From Edaphosphingomonas laterariae (lineage in GTDB: Bacteria; Pseudomonadota; Alphaproteobacteria; Sphingomonadales; Sphingomonadaceae), in assembly GCF_900188165.1 (NCBI RefSeq), contig NZ_FZOS01000006.1, positions 62,001 through 126,000 of the forward strand: 64,000 bases of DNA, in the 5' to 3' direction. The position numbers were made by a program, and so were the translations under genes. Positions 1-7,067 of the stretch are shown in pieces (the stretch's first letter is position 1; the number at the start of each line of letters is the position of its first letter). The notes below the pieces were generated by a model that worked only from the letters and a program-made list of their open reading frames with translations, did no database searches and was not told the origin of the DNA.

Positions 1-1
1 G

Positions 2-334
2 GACGGCAAATATATCGCTCAGATCGTCACCTCAGACCAAGCATTCGACATCGAAAGGATGGTGACGATCAAGGCCAGCGCGGGCGGCAAGGGACGGGCT
101 GTTCTCGTCTACGAATCTCCCTACGCTTTCGACATCGGCATCGCTTGGCGCGATCGTGACACACTCGCGGTTTCGTTGCCCTGCATCCCGCCCGACATCA
201 TTCGCCCGGTTTATCATGGCGATGAAAATGGCCAGCTTCGACGCATCATCGTGGAAGCACAGCCGGCCGACCCAGCCTGCCGTTTTGCGCGGGGCGTCGC
301 GCCTGCGGGCGGCTTCCCGGGAGACCAGCCATGA
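2..334 (+). CDS. 5'-truncated hypothetical protein
   Basis: This reading frame is already open at the left edge of the window and runs to a TGA at 332-334, so only the last 110 residues are visible. The visible part has mixed beta-rich character (YIAQIVTS near the edge, then alternating hydrophobic stretches) and a Pro/Gly/Ala-rich tail. No family was recognised. The stop overlaps the ATG of the next gene as ATGA at 331-334, the coupling pattern repeated in the next two junctions, which supports the frame being real. The first 60 bases are less GC-rich than what follows. In many relatives an rluC-type pseudouridine synthase lies upstream of this HAD gene, but this C-terminus does not look like RluC. 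Function unknown. Confidence 0.5.
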   Translation, partial: DGKYIAQIVTSDQAFDIERMVTIKASAGGKGRAVLVYESPYAFDIGIAWRDRDTLAVSLPCIPPDIIRPVYHGDENGQLRRIIVEAQPADPACRFARGVAPAGGFPGDQP

Positions 335-990
335 ACCACCTCGCCGTTTTCGATTGCGATGGGACGCTGGTCGATAGCCAGGCCAATATCTGCGACGCGA
401 TGGAGGAAACCTTCACCCGCGCCGGGCTGGCGGTGCCGGATCGCGAGGCGGTGCGGCGGATCGTGGGCCTGAGCCTGGTGGAAGCGGTGCGCGAACTGCA
501 TCCGCTGGGCGATGCCGCACTGCATCAGGCGATGGCGCAGGATTATAAGAGCTGCTTCCACGCGCTGCGCGGGCGCGGGCTGGTATCCGAACCGCTGTTC
601 GACGGCATAGCGGAAACGATCGCCGCGTTGGACGCCGATGGCTGGCTGCTCGGCGTGGCGACCGGCAAGTCGGATCGGGGCCTCAACCTGTGCCTCGCCC
701 ACCACGCTATCGCCGATCGCTTCGTCACGCTGCAAACGGCGGACCGGCACCCCAGCAAGCCCCACCCGTCGATGCTGATCCAGGCGATGGCCGATGCCGG
801 CGCCGCCCCCGCAACCACGGTGATGATCGGCGATACGCGCTATGACATCGCGATGGCCAAGGCCGTGGGCGCCACCGCGATCGGCGTGGCCTGGGGCTAT
901 CATGACGCGGCCGAGCTTCATGCCGAGGGCGCGGATCGCGTGGCGCGGCACCCGCAGGAGCTGATCGAGATGCTCAAGGAGATGCGATGA
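331..990 (+). CDS. HAD-superfamily hydrolase (phosphoglycolate phosphatase-like)
   Basis: A 219-residue haloacid dehalogenase-type phosphatase. Motif I is FDCDGTLVD at residues 7-15, with Asp8 the expected nucleophile and Asp10 the acid/base. An alpha-helical cap follows. GVATGKS (motif II region) and the C-terminal GDTRYDIAMAKAVG (motif IV acidic pair) complete the HAD core. It should be a cytoplasmic Mg-dependent phosphatase on a small phosphorylated metabolite. The substrate cannot be read from sequence, though Gph-like activity is the usual annotation. It overlaps both neighbours by 4 bases (331-334 and 987-990), so it is probably co-translated with the small membrane protein and the ATP12 gene. 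Confidence 0.9.
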   Translation: MNHLAVFDCDGTLVDSQANICDAMEETFTRAGLAVPDREAVRRIVGLSLVEAVRELHPLGDAALHQAMAQDYKSCFHALRGRGLVSEPLFDGIAETIAALDADGWLLGVATGKSDRGLNLCLAHHAIADRFVTLQTADRHPSKPHPSMLIQAMADAGAAPATTVMIGDTRYDIAMAKAVGATAIGVAWGYHDAAELHAEGADRVARHPQELIEMLKEMR

Positions 991-1217
991 CCCCCGAAGA
1001 CCGCGATCGGCTGGCGCGGACGCGTTACGCCATGCTTTCGGCGATGCGCGCCTCGGGCGTGCTGCTGATGCTGCTCGGCCTGTGGATCTGGAACGGCAAT
1101 ATCCTGCGCGATGGCGGCTGGCCGGTCGTCGGCGTGCCGCTGTTCGCCATCGGCTTCATCGAATCGCTGCTGCTGCCGCAAATCTTTGCGCGCAAGTGGA
1201 GGACCCCGCCGGAATGA
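987..1217 (+). CDS. small two-helix membrane protein
   Basis: A 76-residue protein with two predicted membrane helices, roughly residues 18-36 (SGVLLMLLGLWIW) and 45-65 (WPVVGVPLFAIGFIESLLL), joined by a short GN/DGG turn and ending in a basic tail. Its ATG overlaps the HAD stop and its TGA overlaps the ATP12 start, both as ATGA, so expression is almost certainly coupled to both. Conserved small proteins at this position are common in sphingomonads and unnamed. Given the ATP12 neighbour, a role linked to membrane ATP synthase assembly is conceivable, but nothing in the sequence shows it. Confidence 0.8.
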   Translation: MTPEDRDRLARTRYAMLSAMRASGVLLMLLGLWIWNGNILRDGGWPVVGVPLFAIGFIESLLLPQIFARKWRTPPE

Positions 1218-1909
1218 AGCGTTTCTACAAGCAGGTCGCCACCGTGGCCGGGCCGGACGGCTGGGGCATCACGCTCGATGGCCGGCCTGTGAAAACGCCC
1301 GCGCGCAATGCGCTGATGCTGCCCAACGCCGCGCTGGCCGAAGCCGTGGCGGCCGAATGGGACGCGCAGGGCGAGACGATCGACCCGCGATCCATGCCGA
1401 TGACGGGGCTGGCCAATGCCGCGATCGACCGGGTGGCGCCGGACCCCGCGCGCTTTGCCAAAGATATCGCCGTCTATGCCGAGACCGACCTCACCTGCTA
1501 TCGCGCCGACGAGCCCGAGGATCTGGTGGCGCGGCAGGCCGAACAGTGGGACGCGCTGCTCGACTGGGCACGCACCCGCTATGACGTGCATTTCGAGATC
1601 GCGACCGGGATCATCCACAAGGCGCAGCCCGAAGCGACAGTGGCCCGGCTGGCCGATGCCGTGGCGGTGCGCGATCCCTTTGCGCTGGCCGCGCTGTCGC
1701 CGCTGACCACGATCAGCGGATCGCTGGTCGCCGCCCTCGCCGTGCTGGAAGGCGCGATCGACGCCGAAGCCGCCTTCGCCACCACCCATCTCGACGAGCT
1801 GTGGCAGGCCGAGCAATGGGGCGAGGATTATCTGGCCGCAGAGGCCCGCGAACGGCGCCGGCAGGATTTCACCGCAGCAGCCCGCTTCGCGGCGCTGGCG
1901 GCGGGTTAG
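1214..1909 (+). CDS. ATP12 family F1-ATPase assembly chaperone
   Basis: A 231-residue member of the ATP12 family, which in mitochondria binds the F1 alpha subunit before assembly; alphaproteobacteria carry the ancestral form. Recognisable blocks are MKRFYKQV at the N-terminus, GITLDGRPVKTPARN (residues 17-31), AEAVAAEWDAQGETIDP (about 42-58), the SMPMTGLANAAID block, and the C-terminal HLDELWQAEQWGED. ATG 1214 is chosen over the longer upstream frame because it gives the normal family length and N-terminus and overlaps the upstream stop as ATGA. The protein is cytoplasmic and its likely client is AtpA. No ATP synthase genes are in this window. Confidence 0.92.
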   Translation: MKRFYKQVATVAGPDGWGITLDGRPVKTPARNALMLPNAALAEAVAAEWDAQGETIDPRSMPMTGLANAAIDRVAPDPARFAKDIAVYAETDLTCYRADEPEDLVARQAEQWDALLDWARTRYDVHFEIATGIIHKAQPEATVARLADAVAVRDPFALAALSPLTTISGSLVAALAVLEGAIDAEAAFATTHLDELWQAEQWGEDYLAAEARERRRQDFTAAARFAALAAG

Positions 1910-2041
1910 GGCAGCGCGTCGGATAGCCATGGCGGCGGGTCACTTGCTTCACGGAAAGTCGTCGCCCCTCAAGATTTGGCACCGCTGACTTCGACCGCTC
2001 ACGACCGAACTACGTCACTGGACAACAATCCTCGGGTATCG

Positions 2042-2064
2042 ACTTGCAGACATTCAATGCAAGT
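2042..2064. repeat. inverted repeat upstream of the orphan gene
   Basis: A perfect 7-base inverted repeat, ACTTGCA (2042-2048) and TGCAAGT (2058-2064), separated by 9 bases and ending 13 bases before the ATG at 2078. It could be a hairpin in the leader or an operator. The surrounding 168-base spacer (1910-2077) has no other gene-like feature. Confidence 0.4.
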
Positions 2065-2077
2065 GTAAGTTAAATCC

Positions 2078-2479
2078 ATGGAGGCTCCGAGAAAAAACCA
2101 ATCGATCGGATGCCTGCGGATCGGGGTGCCGATCATTATTTTAGTAGCGCTCGGTATATATAGCGCATTCCCGCACCCTATCCATAATCAGGCAAGATTG
2201 AAGGCGATAGCTTTGGAATCCAAGCATTTGATGGCCGCTCACCCGATCGGACCCCATGACGATCCCGCCAGTATTCCGGAAGATCAATGGCCACCTACGA
2301 TCGCCGAATTGGAGCCTTATTCTGTTACTGTTTTCCATGGGTCGGTGCACATCGGCACGAAACCATTTTTCGATGGCGGCTGGGGATACGGCTTCGCTCC
2401 GGACAAACGAAACCTTGGATGGCTTCCCGAATGTTGGTCAGAGTTAAACTATGACCTATATTGGCACGGCCCCTGCTAA
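2078..2479 (+). CDS. hypothetical membrane-anchored protein, atypical composition
   Basis: A 133-residue protein with one N-terminal hydrophobic helix (about residues 14-31, IGVPIIILVALGIYSAF) behind a basic start, giving a signal-anchor. The rest is probably periplasmic, with IPEDQWPPTIAEL, HGSVHIGTKPFFDGGWGYGF and a C-terminal ELNYDLYWHGPC. No family was recognised. Its codons are visibly richer in A and T than the flanking genes (many att, ata, aaa, tat), which suggests later acquisition. No convincing ribosome binding site precedes the ATG. It stands alone, and the 146 bases after it before the next stop codon contain nothing recognisable. Confidence 0.6.
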   Translation: MEAPRKNQSIGCLRIGVPIIILVALGIYSAFPHPIHNQARLKAIALESKHLMAAHPIGPHDDPASIPEDQWPPTIAELEPYSVTVFHGSVHIGTKPFFDGGWGYGFAPDKRNLGWLPECWSELNYDLYWHGPC

Positions 2480-2625
2480 GCGAAGCTGATTGCTGTCGGT
2501 TATGCGAGCATCCGCGTTTGATATCTTTTTCGCTAGAAAGCCGCAGGTCCGCTACCCACCCAAACCAAACACCGGGGAAGTCCTGATCGGCAGGTTTCGC
2601 CTGGCCCAAAGGCTGCGATCACGAC

Positions 2626-3306
2626 CTAGCCGGCAGCCGGGCCGAGCAGCAGCAGGCCGATCACGCCGCCGAGCAGCAGGGCGCCGAAATAGAGTTTGAG
2701 CGCGATGCCGAGCGCACGGAGTCGGCTGATCGCCAACTGCGTGTGGAACCAGTGGGTTTCGATGGCGATATACCAGACCGTCGCGATCGCCGAGACGGCG
2801 AGGCCCACCACCTGCCAGCCGGTGCCGTGCAACCGCGCCAGCACCGACGACATCGAAATGATGATCGCATAGGGGCCGGCATAATAGCATTGCAGGAAGA
2901 AGGGGCGGCGCAGGCTCTTGCGGTCGACGCGCTGGTGCTGGCGATGGAGCAGCCCCTGCGCCATCATCAGCGGAAAGAGGCTGAACACGAGCGAGCGGAA
3001 GATCAGCAGATTCTGTTCCGACCCGACAATCGCCTTGCCGACATCCGACACGCCCTGATCGATCTGGGTGTGGAGCAGCAGTTCCAGCCCGTGCGCGAGC
3101 AGCAACGAGAGCATCAGGAACAAGGGCGGGCTGAGCATATCGGTGAACTGTTCGTCGAACGGCTCACCCATTTCGGATTGGGTATAATGCGCCAGCCGGA
3201 CCGGGTGGCGGACGGTGCGCGAAAAGGTACGGGGATAGAAGATCAGCCAGGTCATCACCTCGTAGAGCAATTCTTCGAGTGACCGGACGAGCTTCAGAAA
3301 GTCCAT
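2626..3306 (-). CDS. polytopic membrane protein of unknown function
   Basis: A 226-residue integral membrane protein. The start MDFLKLVRSLEELLYEV is preferred over a further 20 in-frame codons because the longer N-terminus is low-complexity Ala/Ser and unlike a real protein start. Hydrophobic segments lie near residues 80-100 (LFLMLSLLLAHGLELLL), 120-140, 155-175 (AGPYAIIISMSSVLA), 175-195 and at the C-terminus (GALLLGGVIGLLLLG), so about four or five helices. The N-terminal third (PRTFSRTVRHP) is amphipathic. Similar proteins are usually annotated as permease or hypothetical. No transport motif is visible. It is transcribed towards the orphan gene at 2078. Confidence 0.78.
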   Translation of the reverse strand: MDFLKLVRSLEELLYEVMTWLIFYPRTFSRTVRHPVRLAHYTQSEMGEPFDEQFTDMLSPPLFLMLSLLLAHGLELLLHTQIDQGVSDVGKAIVGSEQNLLIFRSLVFSLFPLMMAQGLLHRQHQRVDRKSLRRPFFLQCYYAGPYAIIISMSSVLARLHGTGWQVVGLAVSAIATVWYIAIETHWFHTQLAISRLRALGIALKLYFGALLLGGVIGLLLLGPAAG

Positions 3307-3387
3307 GGGCGCCCCCGCCTGACTGGCTGACGATGCCGTTGAAACATCAGCGCAAGCCGGCGGCAAGCCCCAAATGACGCGCGAGGA

Positions 3388-5025
3388 TCAGGCGGCGGAT
3401 TGCCAGCCCCCGGCAAGCGCCAGCGCGACGGCTTCGGCCACCTTGATGCCGTCGATCGCGGCGGACAGGATGCCGCCCGCATAGCCGGCCCCCTCGCCCG
3501 CCGGGTAGAGACCGGCGAGGTTGAGGCTCTGCCCGTCCGGCCCGCGCGTGATGCGGATCGGCGAGGAGGTTCGCGTTTCCACCCCCGTCATCACCGCATC
3601 GGGATGATCATAATTGGCGATCTGGCGGCCGAAGATCGGCAGCGCCTCACGCAGAGCCTCGATCGCGTAGGGCGGCAGGCATTGCGACAGATCGGTGAGG
3701 TGGACGCCCGGCTTGTAGGATGGCGTGACCGCGCCAAGCTCGGTCGACGGGCGGCCGGCAAGGAAATCGCCCACCTTCTGCCCCGGCGCGGCATAGCTCG
3801 ATCCGCCCGCGACATAGGCCAGCGATTCCCAGTGGCGCTGGAACTCGATGCCGGCGAGCGGGTGGCCGGGATAATCGCGTTCCGGGTCGATCGTGACGAC
3901 GAGCCCCGAATTGGCGTTGAATTCCGCGCGCGAATATTGGCTCATCCCGTTGGTGACGACGCGGCCTTCTTCCGACGTGGCGGCGACGACGCGGCCGCCC
4001 GGGCACATGCAGAAGCTGTAGACCGTCCGCCCGTTCGTCGCCTGGTGCGAGATGCTGTAGGCGGCGGCGCCGAGATCGGGATGTTTGGCGCAATCGCCAT
4101 AGCGGGCCCTGTCGATCCACGACTGGGGATGTTCGATCCGCACGCCGATCGCAAACGGCTTCGCCTCGATATGGACGCCGCGATCGTGGAGCATGTGGAA
4201 GGTGTCGCGCGCGCTGTGGCGCACCGCCATCACGACATGATCGGCGACGAGATAGGTGCCATTGTGGAAATGGAGGCCGCGCACGTGGCGGCTGCCATCG
4301 GCCGACGTTTCGATATCGAGATCATCGACCCGATGTTCGAAGCGATATTCGCCGCCAAGCTCCTGAATCGTCTCGCGGATGCTTTCGACCATCGTGACCA
4401 GCCGGAAGGTGCCGATATGCGGATGCGCGTCCGTCAGGATTTCCGGCGGTGCACCCGCCTTGACGAATTCGGTGAGCACCTTGCGGCCGAGATGGCGTGG
4501 ATCCTTGACCCGGCTGTAGAGCTTGCCATCGGAAAAGGTGCCCGCCCCGCCTTCGCCGAACTGGACGTTCGATTCGGGGTTGAGCTCCGAGCGGCGCCAC
4601 AGGCCCCAGGTATCCTTTGTGCGTTCGCGAACGACCTTGCCGCGATCGACGATGATCGGCCGGAAGCCCATCTGGGCGAGGATCAGGCCGGCGAGCAGGC
4701 CGCAGGGCCCCGCCCCGATCACCACCGGGCGCGGCCCGGCATAATCGGCGGGTGCCTGGGCAACGAAGCGATATTCGGTTTCGGGCGCGCGGTTTACGTG
4801 GCTGTCGGTGGCGAAGCGGGCGAGCAACGCGGCCTCATCCGCAACCGCGACGTCGATCGAATAGACCAGCTGGATCGCCGATTTGCGCCGCGCATCATTG
4901 CCGCGCCGCGCCACCGTCCAGGACAGGATTTCGGCCGGGTCCAGCCCCAGCCGCGCCGCGATGGCGGCAGGCAGGGCTTCGGCCGGATGATCGAGCGGAA
5001 GCTTCAGTTCGGTGATGCGCAACAT
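3388..5025 (-). CDS. FAD-dependent dehydrogenase (COG2509-like)
   Basis: A 545-residue flavoprotein. An N-terminal 90-residue domain (LRITELKLPLDHP) precedes a Rossmann dinucleotide fold with VVIGAGPCGLLAG at about residues 101-113 and the FAD-ribose acidic end VDRG. The family signature follows: WGLWRRSELNPESNVQFGEG, then GAGTFSDGKLYSRVKD, then a TGVETRTSSPIRI block and the C-terminal LYPAGEGAGYAGGI that closes the FAD site. These proteins are usually described only as NAD(P)/FAD-dependent oxidoreductases, and their physiological substrate is unknown. It is monocistronic as far as seen, and divergent from the micro-ORF at 5237 with the palindrome cluster between them. Confidence 0.88.
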   Translation of the reverse strand: MLRITELKLPLDHPAEALPAAIAARLGLDPAEILSWTVARRGNDARRKSAIQLVYSIDVAVADEAALLARFATDSHVNRAPETEYRFVAQAPADYAGPRPVVIGAGPCGLLAGLILAQMGFRPIIVDRGKVVRERTKDTWGLWRRSELNPESNVQFGEGGAGTFSDGKLYSRVKDPRHLGRKVLTEFVKAGAPPEILTDAHPHIGTFRLVTMVESIRETIQELGGEYRFEHRVDDLDIETSADGSRHVRGLHFHNGTYLVADHVVMAVRHSARDTFHMLHDRGVHIEAKPFAIGVRIEHPQSWIDRARYGDCAKHPDLGAAAYSISHQATNGRTVYSFCMCPGGRVVAATSEEGRVVTNGMSQYSRAEFNANSGLVVTIDPERDYPGHPLAGIEFQRHWESLAYVAGGSSYAAPGQKVGDFLAGRPSTELGAVTPSYKPGVHLTDLSQCLPPYAIEALREALPIFGRQIANYDHPDAVMTGVETRTSSPIRITRGPDGQSLNLAGLYPAGEGAGYAGGILSAAIDGIKVAEAVALALAGGWQSAA

Positions 5026-5083
5026 GACCGCGCCTTTACCCCCGACCGCCTGCGAGCACCATCCGCCACGGCCGAGAGCAATG

Positions 5084-5165
5084 ATTGCATTTTATGCAAT
5101 CGTGCGGTTGCATTTTTTAATCGACTTCTACCAGATCGGTAGACTATTCATTGTGCAGCGCACAA
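5084..5165. promoter_or_regulatory. cluster of three palindromes in an AT-rich promoter region
   Basis: Three perfect dyads lie within 82 bases: ATTGCAT-TTT-ATGCAAT (5084-5100), TCTACC-AGATC-GGTAGA (5127-5143) and TTGTGC-AGC-GCACAA (5151-5165). They sit between the divergent FAD dehydrogenase (start 5025) and the micro-ORF at 5237, in the only clearly AT-rich stretch nearby, so they probably overlap the promoter or promoters. The middle one has the size of a TetR-family half-site pair. Which regulator binds is unknown. Confidence 0.55.
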
Positions 5166-5236
5166 AAGTGCAGTGCCCGAGTGGGGGCCGGCACGCGCCA
5201 CGCCGGCTATTCCGCCGGCGCGATGGAGGATATTCC

Positions 5237-5320
5237 ATGCGTATGTTCGAAACGGCGACCAGCCTGGCGCTGGCGATCGCCTCGCAGGTACTCGCGGTGG
5301 GCGTGATCGTTACCTTCTGA
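5237..5320 (+). CDS. 27-residue single-helix micro-protein
   Basis: A short ORF beginning MRMFETATSLALA and continuing as a hydrophobic helix to the C-terminus (ending VGVIVTF), which would be a small single-pass membrane peptide. It has a strong ribosome binding site, GGAGGA at 5225-5230, six bases before the ATG. A palindrome-rich promoter region lies upstream and a hairpin terminator follows at 5339-5366, so it looks like a complete, independently controlled transcription unit. It would be missed by gene callers with the usual length cut-off. A longer in-frame ORF from 5012 exists but runs through the promoter region and is unlikely. Function unknown. Confidence 0.55.
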   Translation: MRMFETATSLALAIASQVLAVGVIVTF

Positions 5321-5338
5321 TCCGCACCTGATGGCACT

Positions 5339-5366
5339 CCCCGCCCGGCCTGCCGCCGGAGCGGGG
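5339..5366 (+). terminator. hairpin terminator after the micro-ORF
   Basis: Nested stem CCCCGC-CCGGC, loop CTGCC, GCCGG-A-GCGGGG: 11 base pairs with one bulge, 18 bases after the micro-ORF stop. A modest T-rich stretch (cctcttt) follows. It separates the micro-ORF from hrcA. Confidence 0.55.
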
Positions 5367-5412
5367 ATTGCCTCTTTCGCAAGCGTCTTTCTCTGCCTAC
5401 ATTCCGGTCGCG

Positions 5413-6453
5413 ATGACGACCCCGCCGATCAGCGAGCTATCCGACCGGGCACGCGACATTTTTCGTGTCGTCGTCGAAAGCTATATCGGCACCGGCGCGC
5501 CAGTGGGATCGCGCACCATTTCGCGCCTTTCCGGCCTCAATCTTTCGCCCGCCTCGATCCGCAACGTGATGCAGGATCTGGAGGAGCTGGGCCTTCTTGC
5601 TGCACCGCACACATCGGCCGGGCGAATGCCCACCGAAATCGGCCTGCGCCTGTTCGTCGACGGGATGATGCAGGCGGCCGAGCCATCCGCCCATGAACGC
5701 GCCGCGATCGAGGCGCGGATCACCGGCGGGCCGGTGGAAGATGCGCTGACGGCGGCAAGCGCGGTGCTATCCGGCCTGTCATCCTGCGCGGGTATCGTGC
5801 TCGTCCCCCCGCGTGAGCCGGTGGTGCGCCAGTTCGGCTTCGTGCCGCTGTCCCGCGATCAGGCGCTGGCCGTGCTGGTCGGCGCGGACGGCACGGTGGA
5901 AAATCGCGTCGTCGATCTGCCGCAGGGCACCCCCGCCCACCTGCTGACCGATGCCAGCAATTATATCAGCAGCCAGCTTTCGGGGCTGACGCTGCGGGAG
6001 GCCGAGGAAAAGCTGCGCGGCGAAATCGGCCATGGCCGCGCCGCGCTGGACAATGCCGCCGCCGATCTGATCGCGCGCGGCCTTGCCGTCTGGTCGGAAG
6101 ACGGCGCGTCGCGCCCGGTGCTGATCGTGCGCGGCCAGGCCAATCTGATCGACCCGGCGGCGGCGGCCGACCTTGAACGCGTGCGCCAGTTGCTCGACGA
6201 ACTGGAGAGCAAGGAGGAGATCGCCCGCCTGCTCGACAGCGCCCGATCCGGCCAGGGGATGAAGATCTTCATCGGATCGGAGAACAAACTATTCTCGCTT
6301 TCCGGCTCATCCGTGATAGCGGCCCCCTATCGCGGCGGCGACGGCCGCGTGGTCGGCGTGGTCGGAGTGATCGGGCCGACCCGGTTGAACTATGCGCGTG
6401 TCGTTCCCATGGTGGATTTCACCGCACAGACTTTGACGAGATTGATGGCATGA
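5413..6453 (+). CDS. hrcA: heat-inducible transcriptional repressor HrcA
   Basis: A 346-residue HrcA, the repressor of class I heat-shock genes that binds CIRCE operators and is kept active by GroEL. The N-terminal winged-helix domain is clear: LSDRARDIFRVVVESYIGTG, PVGSRTISR, then LSPASIRNVMQDLEELGLL and HTSAGRMPTEIGLRLFVD. The C-terminal part has the family blocks IFIGSENKLFSL and GVVGVIGPTRLNYARVVPMVDF. ATG 5413 (MTTPPISEL) is preferred to the ATG at 5368 because it matches the usual N-terminus. The stop overlaps grpE as ATGA (6450-6453). I found no CIRCE element in front of it. Confidence 0.95.
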   Translation: MTTPPISELSDRARDIFRVVVESYIGTGAPVGSRTISRLSGLNLSPASIRNVMQDLEELGLLAAPHTSAGRMPTEIGLRLFVDGMMQAAEPSAHERAAIEARITGGPVEDALTAASAVLSGLSSCAGIVLVPPREPVVRQFGFVPLSRDQALAVLVGADGTVENRVVDLPQGTPAHLLTDASNYISSQLSGLTLREAEEKLRGEIGHGRAALDNAAADLIARGLAVWSEDGASRPVLIVRGQANLIDPAAAADLERVRQLLDELESKEEIARLLDSARSGQGMKIFIGSENKLFSLSGSSVIAAPYRGGDGRVVGVVGVIGPTRLNYARVVPMVDFTAQTLTRLMA

Positions 6454-7010
6454 CCGAACAGACGACCCCCGAGACCCCCGACGCCTCCGCGCCGGAGAGC
6501 GCCGAGGAGGCCGCGAAGAATCCGCTCGCCAATCTTGAGGCGGATCTGGAGAAGCTCAAGACCGACCTGCTCTACGCCCAGGCCGAAACGCAGAATGTGC
6601 GCCGCCGGCTGGAGAAGGAGAAGGCCGACGCCATCGCCTATGCCGCGACCGGCTTTGCCCGCGACATGCTTTCGGTGGCGGACAATATGGCCCGCGCGCT
6701 GGCCGCCGTGCCGCCCGAGGCTGCGTCCGACGAAAAGCTGAAGCCGTTCATCACCGGCATCGAGATGACCGCGCGCGAACTGGAAACCGTGTTCCAGCGC
6801 AACGGCATCAGCAAGATCCCGGCGATGGGCGAAGCGCTCGATCCCAATCGCCATCAGGCGATCATGGAAATGGAGCATGGCGAAGCGGCACCCGGCACGA
6901 TCGTCCATGAAATGCAGACCGGCTACATGCTGAAGGATCGGCTGCTGCGCCCCGCGATGGTGGGCGTGGCGAAGGCCCCGGCCGGCCACAGCGTCGACAC
7001 CCAGGCCTGA
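6450..7010 (+). CDS. grpE: nucleotide exchange factor GrpE
   Basis: A 186-residue GrpE, the nucleotide exchange factor for DnaK. The N-terminal tail is acidic and Ala/Pro-rich. A long coiled coil follows (about residues 28-65, LEADLEKLKTDLLYAQAETQNVRRRLEKE), then a four-helix section (FARDMLSVADNMARAL). The C-terminal beta domain carries the signature FQRNGISKI, LDPNRHQAIM and TIVHEMQTGYMLKDRLLRPAMVGVAK. It is translationally coupled to hrcA, so the repressor and the cochaperone are co-produced. dnaK and dnaJ are not in the window. Confidence 0.96.
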   Translation: MTEQTTPETPDASAPESAEEAAKNPLANLEADLEKLKTDLLYAQAETQNVRRRLEKEKADAIAYAATGFARDMLSVADNMARALAAVPPEAASDEKLKPFITGIEMTARELETVFQRNGISKIPAMGEALDPNRHQAIMEMEHGEAAPGTIVHEMQTGYMLKDRLLRPAMVGVAKAPAGHSVDTQA

Positions 7011-7067
7011 TCGCCCGACCGCCGGGGACCGCGTGATGATGACGACGACGGCCCCCGGCGGGCGCGG

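Noticed and set aside
5012-5236. N-terminal extension of the micro-ORF
   Set aside because: The in-frame extension crosses the palindrome cluster and the FAD dehydrogenase start; the strong ribosome site belongs to ATG 5237.
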